A stretch of DNA of 64,000 bases from Dyadobacter endophyticus (GCF_014641595.1 NZ_BMIA01000001.1:558001-622000), one strand, 5' to 3'; numbered from the stretch's first letter, positions 8,058 to 17,503 are shown. Translations and numbers: made by a program. Notes: generated by a model from the letters alone, not told the origin.

Positions 8058-9881
8058 TTACTCTTCCTGCGAAAAGATCAAAGCCGAGTAGGGGGGAATC
8101 TGCAACGCCCCGAACTGGCTGCACCCGTCCATTTCTCCCTCCACCGTATCTATGTCAAAGACGCCCAGGTTGGAGAAATCCGCATCGTAGTGTTCATTAT
8201 CGCTGTTAAACCGCAAGGGCCATTTACCCGCCCGAGGGAATCCGACCTTGTAATCGGTGAAAGTTTCGGTTGAGAGGTTAAATACCACTACGACACTATC
8301 TTTCGGCCCGCCTCCGTCCCAGCGGTGCATGACGATCACTTTTTTCTCATCATCCTGTCTGATAATCCCGACGTTCTGGCCTTGAAGACCTTTGGTCACG
8401 CCAAACCAGTTTCTCCGGATGTGGATCATATCACGGTGCAATTCGGCGAAACCGCTGAATTTTTCCAGCCTCGACCAGTCGATTGGATCACTGTCCGAAA
8501 ACCATTTGTCTTCCAACAGTGGCTGGCCCTGAAAAATCATCGGAATACCCGGTGAAGTGAGTACCAATGCGACGCCCAGCGCAGCGCGTTTTTTGGAATA
8601 CCAGTTATTCACATCACCATCGGCGATTTCTTCCGCTACGCGTGCCTTGCCATTGGCTACTTCGTCGTGTGATTCGGTGTAGATAATGCGCTGGAAAGAA
8701 TCCGAGTTGTAGCGGTTAGTAATTGCTGCGACTACGCTGTCCATATTGCGGTCCTGATCGTTGGCCGTGATAATCGCATCGCGTATCGAGTGGACGAATT
8801 CTGCGTCCCATTGCGATCCGTAGCCCAGGCCGCCATTTTCGACCGAGTTGGTGATAAAGTCCAGCGAATGCATGTCTTCGGCAATGGTAATGCAGTTGCC
8901 GTAGCTGTCGCGAATGTCTTTATTGATCCACTGCATCAGCGAAATACCTTCGGGAATGTCATCACCGGGGTTGCCATTGGCTTTCACATTCCGGATGTAG
9001 GGGACCATGTCCATCCGCAGGCCATCGATGCGGTAATCCCGCAGCCACATCATCGCATTATCGTGGATGTATTGGCGCACTTCGCCACGGCCGTAGTCGG
9101 GACGGGTGTTTCCCCAGGGTGTTTCCGAGCGCCAATCGTTGTAAAAGTAAATGCCGCCGCCGTCGTTTTCTTGCCAGCCGTCGAACTGCCACAGGTCGAG
9201 GTCCGACGGACCGAAGTGGTTGTAGACAACATCTAGAATTACGGCGATGCCCGCCTCATGTGCGGCCTTTACAAATGCCTTCAAGCCATCCGGGCCGCCG
9301 TAATCGGATTCTATCGCAAAGGGGCTTGCAGGATTATAGCCCCATGATCGCGAACCAGGGAATTCGGAGCAGGGCATCAGTTCCACTGCGTTGAAGCCCA
9401 TTTCTTTCAGATAAGGAATACGCTCGATTGCCGTATAAAATGTTCCCACCTGTCCTTCCTCTTTTACATTGAAAGTACCAACATGCAGCTCATAAATCAC
9501 CACTTCATGCCAGCCGGGCATTTGAAAAGTGACATCCTGCCAGTCGAAAGATCCATGGTTGTATACGAGGCAATTACCCGCAGAATTAGTCATCTTTAAG
9601 GCATAGGGATCATTGCGGTGCAGCTCGCCGGCGGGCGTTTTGAGGAAATACTTATATTCGTCCCCTTCCTTCGAATTTTCGACCAGTGCGCCCCACATGC
9701 CATTATCTTCGGATTGCAGCGGGTTGGCGGAGGCATCCCAATTGTTGAAACTTCCTATGACCGAAACGCTTTCGGCATGTGGCGCCCAGACACGGTAATA
9801 AACTCCTTCGGGATGGCAGGTGGCACCCATGCCTTGGTAATGCTGCTCTGTTTCGGCGACTTCGGTTTCGAGGTTTTCCAT
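8058..9881 (-). CDS. GH13 alpha-amylase family enzyme, branching-enzyme-like
   Basis: A 607-residue cytoplasmic glycoside hydrolase family 13 protein; there is no signal peptide. Residues 15-110 form a CBM48/early-set domain (GSFNNWD at 43-49), as in glycogen-active enzymes. The (beta/alpha)8 barrel follows: DVVYNH at 217-222, the nucleophile D291 in GLRMDMV, the acid/base E335 in IAED, and SHD at 404-406. The last 90 residues form the C-terminal beta domain. The CBM48 plus SHDE pattern resembles 1,4-alpha-glucan branching enzymes, but hydrolytic relatives share it, so the exact reaction is open. No other glycogen gene is adjacent; dprA diverges from it. Confidence 0.88.
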   Translation of the reverse strand: MENLETEVAETEQHYQGMGATCHPEGVYYRVWAPHAESVSVIGSFNNWDASANPLQSEDNGMWGALVENSKEGDEYKYFLKTPAGELHRNDPYALKMTNSAGNCLVYNHGSFDWQDVTFQMPGWHEVVIYELHVGTFNVKEEGQVGTFYTAIERIPYLKEMGFNAVELMPCSEFPGSRSWGYNPASPFAIESDYGGPDGLKAFVKAAHEAGIAVILDVVYNHFGPSDLDLWQFDGWQENDGGGIYFYNDWRSETPWGNTRPDYGRGEVRQYIHDNAMMWLRDYRIDGLRMDMVPYIRNVKANGNPGDDIPEGISLMQWINKDIRDSYGNCITIAEDMHSLDFITNSVENGGLGYGSQWDAEFVHSIRDAIITANDQDRNMDSVVAAITNRYNSDSFQRIIYTESHDEVANGKARVAEEIADGDVNNWYSKKRAALGVALVLTSPGIPMIFQGQPLLEDKWFSDSDPIDWSRLEKFSGFAELHRDMIHIRRNWFGVTKGLQGQNVGIIRQDDEKKVIVMHRWDGGGPKDSVVVVFNLSTETFTDYKVGFPRAGKWPLRFNSDNEHYDADFSNLGVFDIDTVEGEMDGCSQFGALQIPPYSALIFSQEE

Positions 9882-9904
9882 ATATGGTTTTCAGATTATT
9901 GTTA

Positions 9905-9912
9905 TATTTTTG
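9905..9912 (+). promoter_or_regulatory. Possible -7 box upstream of dprA
   Basis: TATTTTTG matches the Bacteroidota TAnnTTTG -7 box. No good -33 element is seen. Transcription from here would start near 9919, before both possible dprA start codons. Confidence 0.35.
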
Positions 9913-9990
9913 AAAATGAACTGTTGACGTATATGGGCAAAATGCATGCCAGCCGTCAGCAGTCCACAAACTCAACCAACACACTATATC

Positions 9991-11118
9991 ATGCAACCAT
10001 CCTCCGACGCAGAGAAAATCTGCATCCTCGCGCTTATGCACACGCCCGGAATCGGCGCCGTGACGATCCGTCAACTCATTAGCCACTGCGGCAGCGCCTT
10101 CCAGGTCTTTCAGGCCGATTACAAAAAGCTTATCAAGATTCCCGGAATCGGCGATAAGATCGTGAAATCGGTTTTGAGTAAAAACACATTGGAACTGGCT
10201 GAAAGAGAGCTTGCCGAATGCCGCAAAACCGGAACGCAATTACTTTCCTTCAATGATCCGGATTATCCGGTGCGTCTCCGGGCGCTGTATGATGCGCCTG
10301 TTGCCTTATATACAAAAGGCACTACCGATTTCAACTGGCCGCGTACAGTTGGGATCGTAGGTACGCGGAAAATTAGTGAGTACGGGAAGTTGATTACCGA
10401 AAATATCATTCGAGATCTGGTGCCTTATCAGCCGCTTGTGGTAAGCGGGTTGGCATATGGTGTGGATATCACTGCACATCGGCATTGTCTGCGGAACAAC
10501 CTGGCGACGTTAGGTGTGATGGCAAGTGGGCTGGATGTGATCTATCCGGCCCCTCATCAGCGTACTGCTTTCGAAATGCAGGACAATGGCGGAATCGTTA
10601 CCGAAAACGCGTTAGGGACCAAGCCCGATTTTATGAGATTTCCGGCGCGAAACCGAATTATTGCCGGCCTTAGTGATGTTATCATTGTAGTGGAGTCGGG
10701 GCGGACCGGCGGGAGCCTGATCACCGTTGAATTTGCCCAGAATTACCACCGGGAGGTTTTTGCGGTTCCGGGCGCGATCAACGAGGCGCAATCGGAGGGA
10801 TGTAACTTTTTGATCCGTGATCACAAAGCTTCTATTTTCACGTCGGTAGAAGATATGGCCGAAACTTTGGGGTGGCTCAAAGGAGCGCCGCAAATTGGGT
10901 CAGGCGTGATGACAAACGACCCGGTGATCACATTTGAAGGCTTTACACAGGAGGAAGCCCAGGTGCTTTCGCTGTTAAAACAGCGGGGCTCGATGCAGCT
11001 CGATGAGCTAGCCTGGCAGTCGGGCATGCATTTGAACAGGCTTGCTTCGCTGCTGCTAAACCTAGAATTCCAGGGGATGGTCCGGTCGATGCCGGGCAAG
11101 AAATATGGGTTGATTTAA
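9991..11118 (+). CDS. dprA: DNA-processing protein DprA
   Basis: DprA protects incoming single-stranded DNA and loads RecA during natural transformation. The protein is 375 residues from the ATG at 9991; the frame is open from an ATG at 9946, but the extra 15 residues are not family-like. Residues about 10-75 form a helix-hairpin-helix region (two PGIG motifs). The Rossmann core includes VSGLAYGVDITAH, ARNRIIAGLSD and GRTGGSLITVEFA, the hallmark DprA segments. A C-terminal winged helix (DML1-like) spans about 315-375. An AlbA_2-domain gene starts 4 bases after the stop and is probably co-transcribed. No other competence gene is in the window. Confidence 0.93.
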   Translation: MQPSSDAEKICILALMHTPGIGAVTIRQLISHCGSAFQVFQADYKKLIKIPGIGDKIVKSVLSKNTLELAERELAECRKTGTQLLSFNDPDYPVRLRALYDAPVALYTKGTTDFNWPRTVGIVGTRKISEYGKLITENIIRDLVPYQPLVVSGLAYGVDITAHRHCLRNNLATLGVMASGLDVIYPAPHQRTAFEMQDNGGIVTENALGTKPDFMRFPARNRIIAGLSDVIIVVESGRTGGSLITVEFAQNYHREVFAVPGAINEAQSEGCNFLIRDHKASIFTSVEDMAETLGWLKGAPQIGSGVMTNDPVITFEGFTQEEAQVLSLLKQRGSMQLDELAWQSGMHLNRLASLLLNLEFQGMVRSMPGKKYGLI

Positions 11119-11122
11119 ATGC

Positions 11123-11752
11123 ATGGATAAAAGTATCATTCAGTTAATAAAGGAGGGAGAGGGGCTTACCATCGAGTTTAAAAGGACTGTCGACAGCCCT
11201 TTCAAGATTGCCAAAACCATTGTATCCTTTGCCAACACGTCGGGTGGCAATCTGCTGATCGGCGTGGCTGATCATGGTGCTATTATGGGCGTACAGTCAG
11301 AGCTGCGCGAGCTACAAAAGCTTGAAAAAGCACTTGTGAAGCTGATAGAGCCGGAATTAGTCGTACAGATCAAGACAGAGAACCTGGACGGCAGGAAGGT
11401 TTTGTGGGTGACCGTCAGTGAAAGTGATGACAAGCCGCATCACACGCTAAATGAGAAAGGGGAGCGCATTATCTATGTTCGCGTCAAAGACAAAAGCATG
11501 CCTATTCCCAGGCTGCTGCTTTATAATGGAGTCGATACCGAAACAGAAAAATTACTAGCTACGCGGCACGTCAAAACGCTTATAACATACCTCAAAGAAA
11601 CAGATTCGGTGACAGCGAAGGCGTTTTCAAAAATCATTAATATCTCCGAAAAGAGGGCCGAGCGAATGTTGCAGGACTTGGCCGCACGACAGATTTTACT
11701 GAAACTTTCCAGAGGTAAACCGGAAAGTTTCAGCCTAAAATGGACCGAATAA
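11123..11752 (+). CDS. AlbA_2-domain putative nucleic-acid-binding protein
   Basis: A 209-residue protein whose first 130 residues match the AlbA_2 (Schlafen-like, formerly divergent AAA-4) domain: EGEGLTIEFKR near the start, then IAKTIVSFANTSGGNLLIGV, the usual signature. The rest, about 140-209, looks like a small winged-helix segment (TAKAFSKIINISEKRAERMLQDL). Longer relatives with a C-terminal ATPase or helix-turn-helix are annotated as ATP-binding or transcriptional regulators, so this is a compact form. It lies 4 bases after dprA, which suggests co-expression and perhaps a role near DNA, but no function is established. It ends at a strong bidirectional terminator. Confidence 0.8.
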   Translation: MDKSIIQLIKEGEGLTIEFKRTVDSPFKIAKTIVSFANTSGGNLLIGVADHGAIMGVQSELRELQKLEKALVKLIEPELVVQIKTENLDGRKVLWVTVSESDDKPHHTLNEKGERIIYVRVKDKSMPIPRLLLYNGVDTETEKLLATRHVKTLITYLKETDSVTAKAFSKIINISEKRAERMLQDLAARQILLKLSRGKPESFSLKWTE

Positions 11753-11756
11753 AAAC

Positions 11757-11792
11757 GCGGTCGGCGCCCCGGATTGCCGGGCGGCCGACCGC
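11757..11792. terminator. Bidirectional terminator, AlbA_2 gene / FKBP gene
   Basis: GC-rich hairpin: 11757-11764 pairs perfectly with 11785-11792, and an inner stem (11765-11772 with 11777-11783, one bulge) closes on a 4-base loop. It lies between convergent genes, with AAAAA on the left and a T-rich stretch on the right. Confidence 0.75.
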
Positions 11793-11811
11793 ATACAATT
11801 TTATCGGACTA

Positions 11812-12240
11812 TTAGTTGATACCAACCAGTTCCAGTTCAAAAATAAGGTCCTGACCAGCTAATGGGTGGTTTGCATCCAGCACCACGTACTCCTCAGTCA
11901 CTTCTCTCACAACAACCGGGATAACCTGGCCACCGTCCTGGTGCATATTCAGTGTTCCTCCGATTTCCAAAGGAATGTCAGCCGGAATCTGTGCACGTTC
12001 GAATTTGACGATCATTTCTTCGTTCAACGGCCCGTATGCTTCCTCGTTAGGAATATTGATCGTTTTTTTATCGCCGATTACCATGCCGGTCACACCGTCG
12101 TCGAATCCCTTGATGACCTGTCCGCTTCCCAGCGTGAAACTCAAAGGCTCCCGTCCCTCGGAAGAATCAAAAAGTTGCCCGTCCGGTAAGGTACCTTTAT
12201 AATGTACCAGCACTTTGTCACCAGCCTTTGCCTGACTCAT
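11812..12240 (-). CDS. FKBP-type peptidyl-prolyl isomerase, SlyD-like
   Basis: A 142-residue cytoplasmic prolyl cis-trans isomerase. The short N-terminal FKBP half contains VHYKGTLPDGQLFDSS and GSGQVIKGFDDGVTGM. It is interrupted at about residues 75-120 by an insert-in-flap domain, as in SlyD, which gives chaperone activity in that family. The last strand LIFELELV closes the FKBP fold. The histidine- and cysteine-rich metal-binding tail of E. coli SlyD is absent. No signal peptide or lipobox is present. It is monocistronic, bounded by terminator hairpins on both sides. Confidence 0.9.
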   Translation of the reverse strand: MSQAKAGDKVLVHYKGTLPDGQLFDSSEGREPLSFTLGSGQVIKGFDDGVTGMVIGDKKTINIPNEEAYGPLNEEMIVKFERAQIPADIPLEIGGTLNMHQDGGQVIPVVVREVTEEYVVLDANHPLAGQDLIFELELVGIN

Positions 12241-12268
12241 AGTTCTATATTGATTTGGTTAAAAAAGT

Positions 12269-12319
12269 ATTCGTGAAAGGTTTCCCGGAAAGTCTTTCCG
12301 GGAAAAAACTTTCACGAAT
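12269..12319 (-). terminator. Terminator of proS
   Basis: A long compound hairpin: outer stem 12269-12279 with 12309-12319 (11 bp, perfect) and inner stem 12281-12289 with 12297-12305 (9 bp, perfect). On the minus strand it is followed by a run of six T (12266-12261). It separates proS from the downstream FKBP gene. Confidence 0.8.
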
Positions 12320-12333
12320 AATGAAAATATAAA

Positions 12334-13809
12334 TTAGTATGCCCGGGCGAAAACCACACGTCCTTTCGACGGTTTGCCCGAGTAAATGCAAACGCCCTCT
12401 TCGGCCTCCTGGTCGAGAGGAATACAGCGGATCGTTGCCTTGGTTTCTTCCTTGATCTTATCTTCGGTCTCGGAAGTTCCATCCCAGTGCGCAAGTATAA
12501 ACCCGCCTTTGGTATCTAGAATACTGTTGAATTCTTCAAACGAGTCAACCTTATAGGTATTCTCTTCGCGGAAAGCCAATGCCTTGTCGTAAATGGCTTG
12601 CTGTATATTATCGAGCAGATCCTGAATGTAAGTTGCGATACCTTCGATTGAAACCGTTTCTTTGGTTTTAGTATCGCGGCGCGCTACTTCTACTGTCCCG
12701 TTTTCAAGATCACGCCCGCCCATCGCAAGCCTTACAGGCACACCTTTCAGCTCATATTCGGCAAATTTGAAACCAGGTTTGTTGTTATCACTGCTGTCAT
12801 ATTTGACGCTGATGCCCAGCTTTTTAAGCTGCTTTACAATTTCTCCTACTTTTTCGGAAATCTGCGCAAGCTGCTCCTCGTTGCGGTAGATCGGAACGAT
12901 TACCACCTGGATTGGCGCCAGTTTAGGAGGTAGTACGAGACCTGCGTCATCGGAATGGGCCATCACCAGAGCGCCCATCAGCCGCGTGCTCACGCCCCAG
13001 GACGTTCCCCAAACGTAATCGAGCTTGCCTTCCTTGTCCTGGAATTTTACATCGAATGCGGTTGCGAAGTTCTGGCCCAGGAAGTGGGAAGTACCTGCTT
13101 GCAATGCCTTTCCGTCCTGCATCATCGCTTCAATACAATAGGTGTCTTCTGCACCCGCAAAACGCTCGTTGGCAGTTTTAACACCCTTTACAACCGGAAG
13201 GGCCATCCACTCTTCGGCGAATTGCGCGTAAACTTCCAGCATTTGCTTCGTTTCTGCGATTGCCTCCTGTGAAGTGGAGTGCGCAGTGTGGCCTTCCTGC
13301 CAGAGGAATTCGGCCGTACGCAGGAACAGGCGCGTACGCATTTCCCATCGTACCACGTTTGCCCATTGGTTGATCAGCAACGGCAGGTCCCGGTAGGATT
13401 GGATCCAGTTTTTGTAGGTGCTCCAAATGACCGTTTCGGAAGTCGGACGCACGATCAGTTCTTCTTCAAGCTTCGCCTCAGGGTCAACGATTACACCTTT
13501 GCCGTCAGGATCGTTTTTAAGACGGTAATGCGTCACTACGGCACATTCCTTGGCAAAACCTTCCACGTGTGAAGCCTCTTTGCTCAGGTACGATTTCGGG
13601 ATGAAAAGTGGAAAATAGGCATTTGTATGGCCTGTTTCCTTGAACATGTCATCCAGCGCGCGCTGCATTTTTTCCCAGATAGAATAACCGTAAGGTTTGA
13701 TCACCATACAGCCCCTTACCGCCGAGTTTTCGGCCAGGTCGGCGCGTTTCACTAATTCATTGTACCATTCGGAGTAGTTTTCACTTCGTGTTGGCAAGGC
13801 TTTACTCAT
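12334..13809 (-). CDS. proS: Prolyl-tRNA synthetase, archaeal/eukaryotic-type
   Basis: ProRS charges tRNA-Pro in the cytoplasm. At 491 residues with no editing insert between class II motifs 2 and 3, it is the archaeal-like form, and the chain ends in Tyr (ARAY) as is characteristic of that type. Class II motifs are recognisable: RPTSE near 137-141, the [13 protein letters not shown] region of motif 2, and [20 protein letters not shown] in motif 3. The anticodon-binding domain ([11 protein letters not shown] onward) and the C-terminal zinc-like region follow. The gene is monocistronic with a strong terminator. The start is the ATG at 13809. Confidence 0.95.
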   Translation of the reverse strand: MSKALPTRSENYSEWYNELVKRADLAENSAVRGCMVIKPYGYSIWEKMQRALDDMFKETGHTNAYFPLFIPKSYLSKEASHVEGFAKECAVVTHYRLKNDPDGKGVIVDPEAKLEEELIVRPTSETVIWSTYKNWIQSYRDLPLLINQWANVVRWEMRTRLFLRTAEFLWQEGHTAHSTSQEAIAETKQMLEVYAQFAEEWMALPVVKGVKTANERFAGAEDTYCIEAMMQDGKALQAGTSHFLGQNFATAFDVKFQDKEGKLDYVWGTSWGVSTRLMGALVMAHSDDAGLVLPPKLAPIQVVIVPIYRNEEQLAQISEKVGEIVKQLKKLGISVKYDSSDNNKPGFKFAEYELKGVPVRLAMGGRDLENGTVEVARRDTKTKETVSIEGIATYIQDLLDNIQQAIYDKALAFREENTYKVDSFEEFNSILDTKGGFILAHWDGTSETEDKIKEETKATIRCIPLDQEAEEGVCIYSGKPSKGRVVFARAY

Positions 13810-13877
13810 TACTTTGTATTATTTTGGAATTGAAATGGAGTATTACGTTAATCCGAGCCCATTTTTCAAGGCAGTTG

Positions 13878-13885
13878 CAAAGATA
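13878..13885 (-). promoter_or_regulatory. Possible -7 box of proS
   Basis: Read on the minus strand this is TATCTTTG, a match to TAnnTTTG, about 69 bases upstream of the proS start. No clear -33 TTTG is seen. Confidence 0.35.
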
Positions 13886-13992
13886 GTTTTTTATGTTAAC
13901 TTTGGAATTAATGTATAGTTACGCACGTTTACTTCGTATTGGGAACGCCTTTTTTAACTACATTAGCAACAAACTTTTAATCCTTAAAAGCC

Positions 13993-15282
13993 ATGAGTAT
14001 GTTCAATAAAGCAAAATATTTGTCTTTACTGGTGCTGTTGGGAGCTTGGGGATGTACTTCAAATCAATATGCATCACGATCAGGCGACGGATATGATGAT
14101 CTCTACGGAGGAAGTTCCGGCGGAGGCCTCGTGTTGACGGACAGGGGTGCAGACCAGGAAGTCTCCCGTCTGGACAATCCGGATTATGCCTACACGGGCA
14201 AGAACTCCGAAAACGGTACATCCGATTATTACGACGAAAATTATCTGTCATCCAGAGGTCTTAAGCGTCAGGTTTCGACAGATGTCGGTTACAATGCCGG
14301 TTTTGTCGACGGATATAATTCAGCCAGCCTTAATAACCCTTATTACGGTGGTTTGGGCTCGTATTGGCCCGGAAGCTATGCAGGTCTTTCGCTTAACTTC
14401 GGTTACGGTGGTTTCAGAATGCGTCCTTCGTTCGGCTTCGGTTACGGGTCGATGTTCGGCTACTCACCATGGGGCTACGGCAGTATGTTGGGTTACGGAG
14501 GTATGATGGGCTATGGCTACGATCCATTTGGATACAGTCCTTGGGGATATAGTCCTTGGGGTTATAATAGCATGTACGGTTGGGGTGGTGGATATTACGA
14601 TAGCTTCTACGGCGGCTACGGCTATTCGCCCTGGGCTTACAGCCGCCCTGTTATCGTGATCAATAACCCAGAAAGAGGTATTTCAAGAACTTACGGTCCA
14701 CGTGTGGTGGATGCGAGCGGAAACCGTGGCAGGGAACGTTACAACTCCAATTTTGTAAACTCTTCACGCTCACGTTCCGAAACTTCAACGAGAGGTAGCC
14801 GGGATGGCAACCGTGTGATTTCGGGCGATACATATTCTTCGCCGAGATCGGAACGTTCAGGGCGCGGCAATGCTGTGGCTAACGGCGGCGGAAGAACAAG
14901 CGGGGAATCTTACGGCTCCCGCGCCGTAGTGGATGGCGGTAATACTTACTACTCACGTCCGCGATCTGCCAATTCAAGCAATTATTCGTCCGAAGGCGGA
15001 AATACCAACGGTGCAAGCTACTATTCGTCTCCTCGTTCTTCGAGAAGCTCTTCGACTTACAGCGCACCGTCATACAATAACAGTACGCCATCGAGGAGCC
15101 AGTCGGATTACAGCACGCCGAGTAGAAGCTACTCGACACCAAGAAGTGAATCGTATAGCGCGCCGACCCGTACTTACAGTCAGCCGTCGTACAGTGCTCC
15201 TTCCAGAAGTTACAGCGCGCCATCTAGCAGTGGCGGCGGTGGTGGTGGTAGTTCGAGCCGTTCTTCGAGAGGTCCAAGATAA
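13993..15282 (+). CDS. Low-complexity lipoprotein, Gly/Tyr-rich then Ser/Arg/Tyr-rich
   Basis: A 429-residue protein of unknown function. Residues 1-21 look like a lipoprotein signal with an AWGC lipobox and C21 as the lipidated cysteine. Residues 95-220 are rich in Gly, Tyr, Trp, Phe and Pro, with the tetrad YSPW repeated at 157, 181, 186 and 211. A short conserved-looking stretch (RPVIVINNPERGISRTYGP) at 218-237 links it to a tail (245-429) made of Ser, Arg, Tyr, Thr and Pro with many YSAPSR- or YSTPSR-like units. The chain ends in six Gly and an S/R-rich tip. The composition recalls adhesive or phase-separating tails, which is inference. It is probably monocistronic, ending at a strong terminator. 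Confidence 0.8.
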   Translation: MSMFNKAKYLSLLVLLGAWGCTSNQYASRSGDGYDDLYGGSSGGGLVLTDRGADQEVSRLDNPDYAYTGKNSENGTSDYYDENYLSSRGLKRQVSTDVGYNAGFVDGYNSASLNNPYYGGLGSYWPGSYAGLSLNFGYGGFRMRPSFGFGYGSMFGYSPWGYGSMLGYGGMMGYGYDPFGYSPWGYSPWGYNSMYGWGGGYYDSFYGGYGYSPWAYSRPVIVINNPERGISRTYGPRVVDASGNRGRERYNSNFVNSSRSRSETSTRGSRDGNRVISGDTYSSPRSERSGRGNAVANGGGRTSGESYGSRAVVDGGNTYYSRPRSANSSNYSSEGGNTNGASYYSSPRSSRSSSTYSAPSYNNSTPSRSQSDYSTPSRSYSTPRSESYSAPTRTYSQPSYSAPSRSYSAPSSSGGGGGGSSSRSSRGPR

Positions 15283-15317
15283 TCTACGATTGTCCTGAAA
15301 CAGAGATAGTCAAGTCA

Positions 15318-15356
15318 AACCCTGCAAAATGTCATAATTTTGCAGGGTTTTCGTTT
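15318..15356 (+). terminator. Terminator after low-complexity lipoprotein gene
   Basis: A perfect 13-bp stem (15318-15330 with 15337-15349), a 6-base loop and a T-rich tail form a classic intrinsic terminator. Confidence 0.85.
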
Positions 15357-15385
15357 AAATTGTATTGAAATAAGTATTAACTGCC

Positions 15386-16945
15386 ATGTCGAAAACATAT
15401 TCAGGAATTGCGTTCCTATTTTCGCTGCTCGCATCATCTGCGGCATTTGCCCAATACGCTACCGACGCGCTTCGCTATTCAGAAATTAATCAAACCGGGT
15501 CAGCCCGTTTCCAGGGACTCGGTGGAAACCATGCGTCTATCGGAGGTGACCCAAGTTCCATTCACGGTAACCCGGCTGGTTTGGGTTTTTATACCAGGTC
15601 GGAGCTCACGCTTAGCCCGGCAGTAACGATCGCAGGTACCAAATCCAACTACCTCGGAAATGACACCAAAGAGAGCAGTAGCCTATTTAACATTCCCCAG
15701 GCCTCGGTTGTGTTCGCCAGCCAGCCGGGATTTCAGCGTAAGTGGAAGCGGTCAGCGTTCGGGATTTCATTCTCCCGGCAACAGTCATTTCAGAACGGAT
15801 ACACCTACGGTGGGCGCAATAACAACAGTGCTTACATCGATAATGTCTTGGAGAATATCAATAATGCGAATCCCCGATATACCACAGATGAGCTCTCGAA
15901 AGGTTTGCAAAACGGCACGAATGGAGAACAAATTGCAAACTCGTTGCCAGCGGCGTATTATCATATGTATCTGATCAATCCTACAACGCCAGACGGGTCT
16001 CCATTCCAAGCCATCGACGATAGGAGTGTAGTAGACCAGACAGGCACATTTACCTCCAAAGGCGCTACTTCGCAATGGACCCTGGCCTACGCTGGAAACT
16101 TGAACGACAAGTTTTATCTGGGTGGTAATATTGGTTTCAGTCGGATCAGGTACGAATATTCGAATACATTCAGTGACGATTATGTCAATAGTCCGGCATT
16201 GACCTATATTGATCAGTTTGAGGACTTTACGGTCCGGGGGAGTGGCGTCAACCTCTCGTTGGGCGCTATTTATAGGTTCAATCCCATGTTCCAGATCGGG
16301 GGAACGCTTATAAGCCCGACTTTTAGTGCGATTAAGGAGACTTATAGCCAAAGCGTAGGCGCGGGATATGTCAACGGAAAGGTAAAGGATGCCGATGGAA
16401 AGTTGATAACGCCTCCTTACACTTCCCTTGCCGTTCTCCCCAATGATTTTGAGTATAATCTGATTGGCCCGATACGTGGTAATTTTGGAGCGACCGTATT
16501 ATTTCAAAACAAAGGATTTCTGACGGCCACAGTGGAATATGCGGGCTACTCTGGTATGCGGCTGAGAACCAGCTTCCTCGATGCTGACGGCAACAGGGAT
16601 TTTAAGAACGATAACAACGCCGTGGTCAAGGATACTTTCCGCAACACGGTTAATTTCAGACTAGGCGGAGAAGTCAGGGCAAACATCTTCCGGGCAAGGA
16701 TCGGAGGCGCGTATATTTCTGACCCTTACCTGACGCGTGACGACGGCATTGACCGTAGTAAAATCCTCGCTTCGGCAGGGGTGGGTGTGCGTACGGACCG
16801 TTTTTTTGTGGATTTGACAGGTACCTTTACGACCTACAAATCGGCATATACGCCTTATTATCTCAACAATCCCAACAACTATGCATCCGTCGAGATTACC
16901 AACCGGCCGGTAAATGTCATGGTGACAGGCGGTGTATTCTTCTGA
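15386..16945 (+). CDS. Outer-membrane beta-barrel protein, OmpP1/FadL-like
   Basis: A 519-residue outer-membrane protein. Residues 1-22 form a signal peptide ending AAFAQ. The mature start contains GSARFQGLGGNHASIGGDPSSIHGNPAGLGF-type sequence (broken here by glycine turns), typical of Bacteroidota FadL/OmpP1-related barrels, where an N-terminal plug precedes about 14 strands. The rest alternates aromatic and polar residues, and the C-terminal strand ends in GGVFF with a terminal Phe, the usual outer-membrane insertion signal. FadL relatives take up hydrophobic compounds; the substrate here is unknown. It starts about 30 bases after the terminator of the preceding gene, so it is likely transcribed separately. 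Confidence 0.82.
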   Translation: MSKTYSGIAFLFSLLASSAAFAQYATDALRYSEINQTGSARFQGLGGNHASIGGDPSSIHGNPAGLGFYTRSELTLSPAVTIAGTKSNYLGNDTKESSSLFNIPQASVVFASQPGFQRKWKRSAFGISFSRQQSFQNGYTYGGRNNNSAYIDNVLENINNANPRYTTDELSKGLQNGTNGEQIANSLPAAYYHMYLINPTTPDGSPFQAIDDRSVVDQTGTFTSKGATSQWTLAYAGNLNDKFYLGGNIGFSRIRYEYSNTFSDDYVNSPALTYIDQFEDFTVRGSGVNLSLGAIYRFNPMFQIGGTLISPTFSAIKETYSQSVGAGYVNGKVKDADGKLITPPYTSLAVLPNDFEYNLIGPIRGNFGATVLFQNKGFLTATVEYAGYSGMRLRTSFLDADGNRDFKNDNNAVVKDTFRNTVNFRLGGEVRANIFRARIGGAYISDPYLTRDDGIDRSKILASAGVGVRTDRFFVDLTGTFTTYKSAYTPYYLNNPNNYASVEITNRPVNVMVTGGVFF

Positions 16946-16960
16946 TCTTATTTGTAGAGC

Positions 16961-17005
16961 CTGTAAACGTAAATACCTGCGATGAGCAGGTTTTTACGTT
17001 TATAG
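16961..17005. terminator. Bidirectional terminator between OmpP1-like gene and aroK
   Basis: A stem of about 20 bp (16961-16980 with 16986-17005; one mismatch, one G-T pair) closes on GATGA. It overlaps the aroK stop codon and lies at the end of two convergent genes. Confidence 0.75.
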
Positions 17006-17503
17006 CAAAGGTGTGAGTATTTCCAGCAAATGGCTGACGTCTATTTCTCCTTTCAGTGTAAAGTCAGCCTGCGAGTAGTAGGGGAGCCTGTCGGTAATGC
17101 GGCTTTGCAATGTATCGACAAGTGAAGTTGCACCGGACAGGATGGGGCGGTCGTCTTTGCCATGGTTTTCGATCCTTCTTGCGAGATCTTCCGCAGGAAC
17201 ATCCAGAAAAATGCTGACGCCCATTTCCCGGATTACATTCATATTGTCGAAAAAGCACGGTGTTCCGCCACCGGAAGCCAGTACAATACCTTTTTGGGAA
17301 GAGGTTTCTTTCAAAATCCTGCTTTCGACTTCCCGGAAATAGGGTTCTCCCTTTTGGGCGAAAATGGCAGAAATCTCCATTCCCTGATCTTTCTCGATCA
17401 GCTTATCAAGATCTGCGAATTGGTAGTTCAATGCCCGGGCGAGCTTTTTGCCCAAAGTTGTTTTGCCGGATGACATCATTCCGACTAGGATAATATTCTT
17501 CAT
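17000..17503 (-). CDS. aroK: Shikimate kinase
   Basis: Shikimate kinase phosphorylates shikimate with ATP in the aromatic amino-acid pathway. The 167 residues are the usual single-domain size. The Walker A loop GMMSSGKTT is at 8-16, the shikimate-binding DLDKLIE lies near 32-38, and GGG near 78-80. The LID-region arginine lies in DDRPIL near 117-122. It is the last gene of a leftward run DUF1599-BT_3928-aroK, with 18 bases to the gene before it. No other aromatic-pathway gene is nearby. Confidence 0.94.
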   Translation of the reverse strand: MKNIILVGMMSSGKTTLGKKLARALNYQFADLDKLIEKDQGMEISAIFAQKGEPYFREVESRILKETSSQKGIVLASGGGTPCFFDNMNVIREMGVSIFLDVPAEDLARRIENHGKDDRPILSGATSLVDTLQSRITDRLPYYSQADFTLKGEIDVSHLLEILTPLL

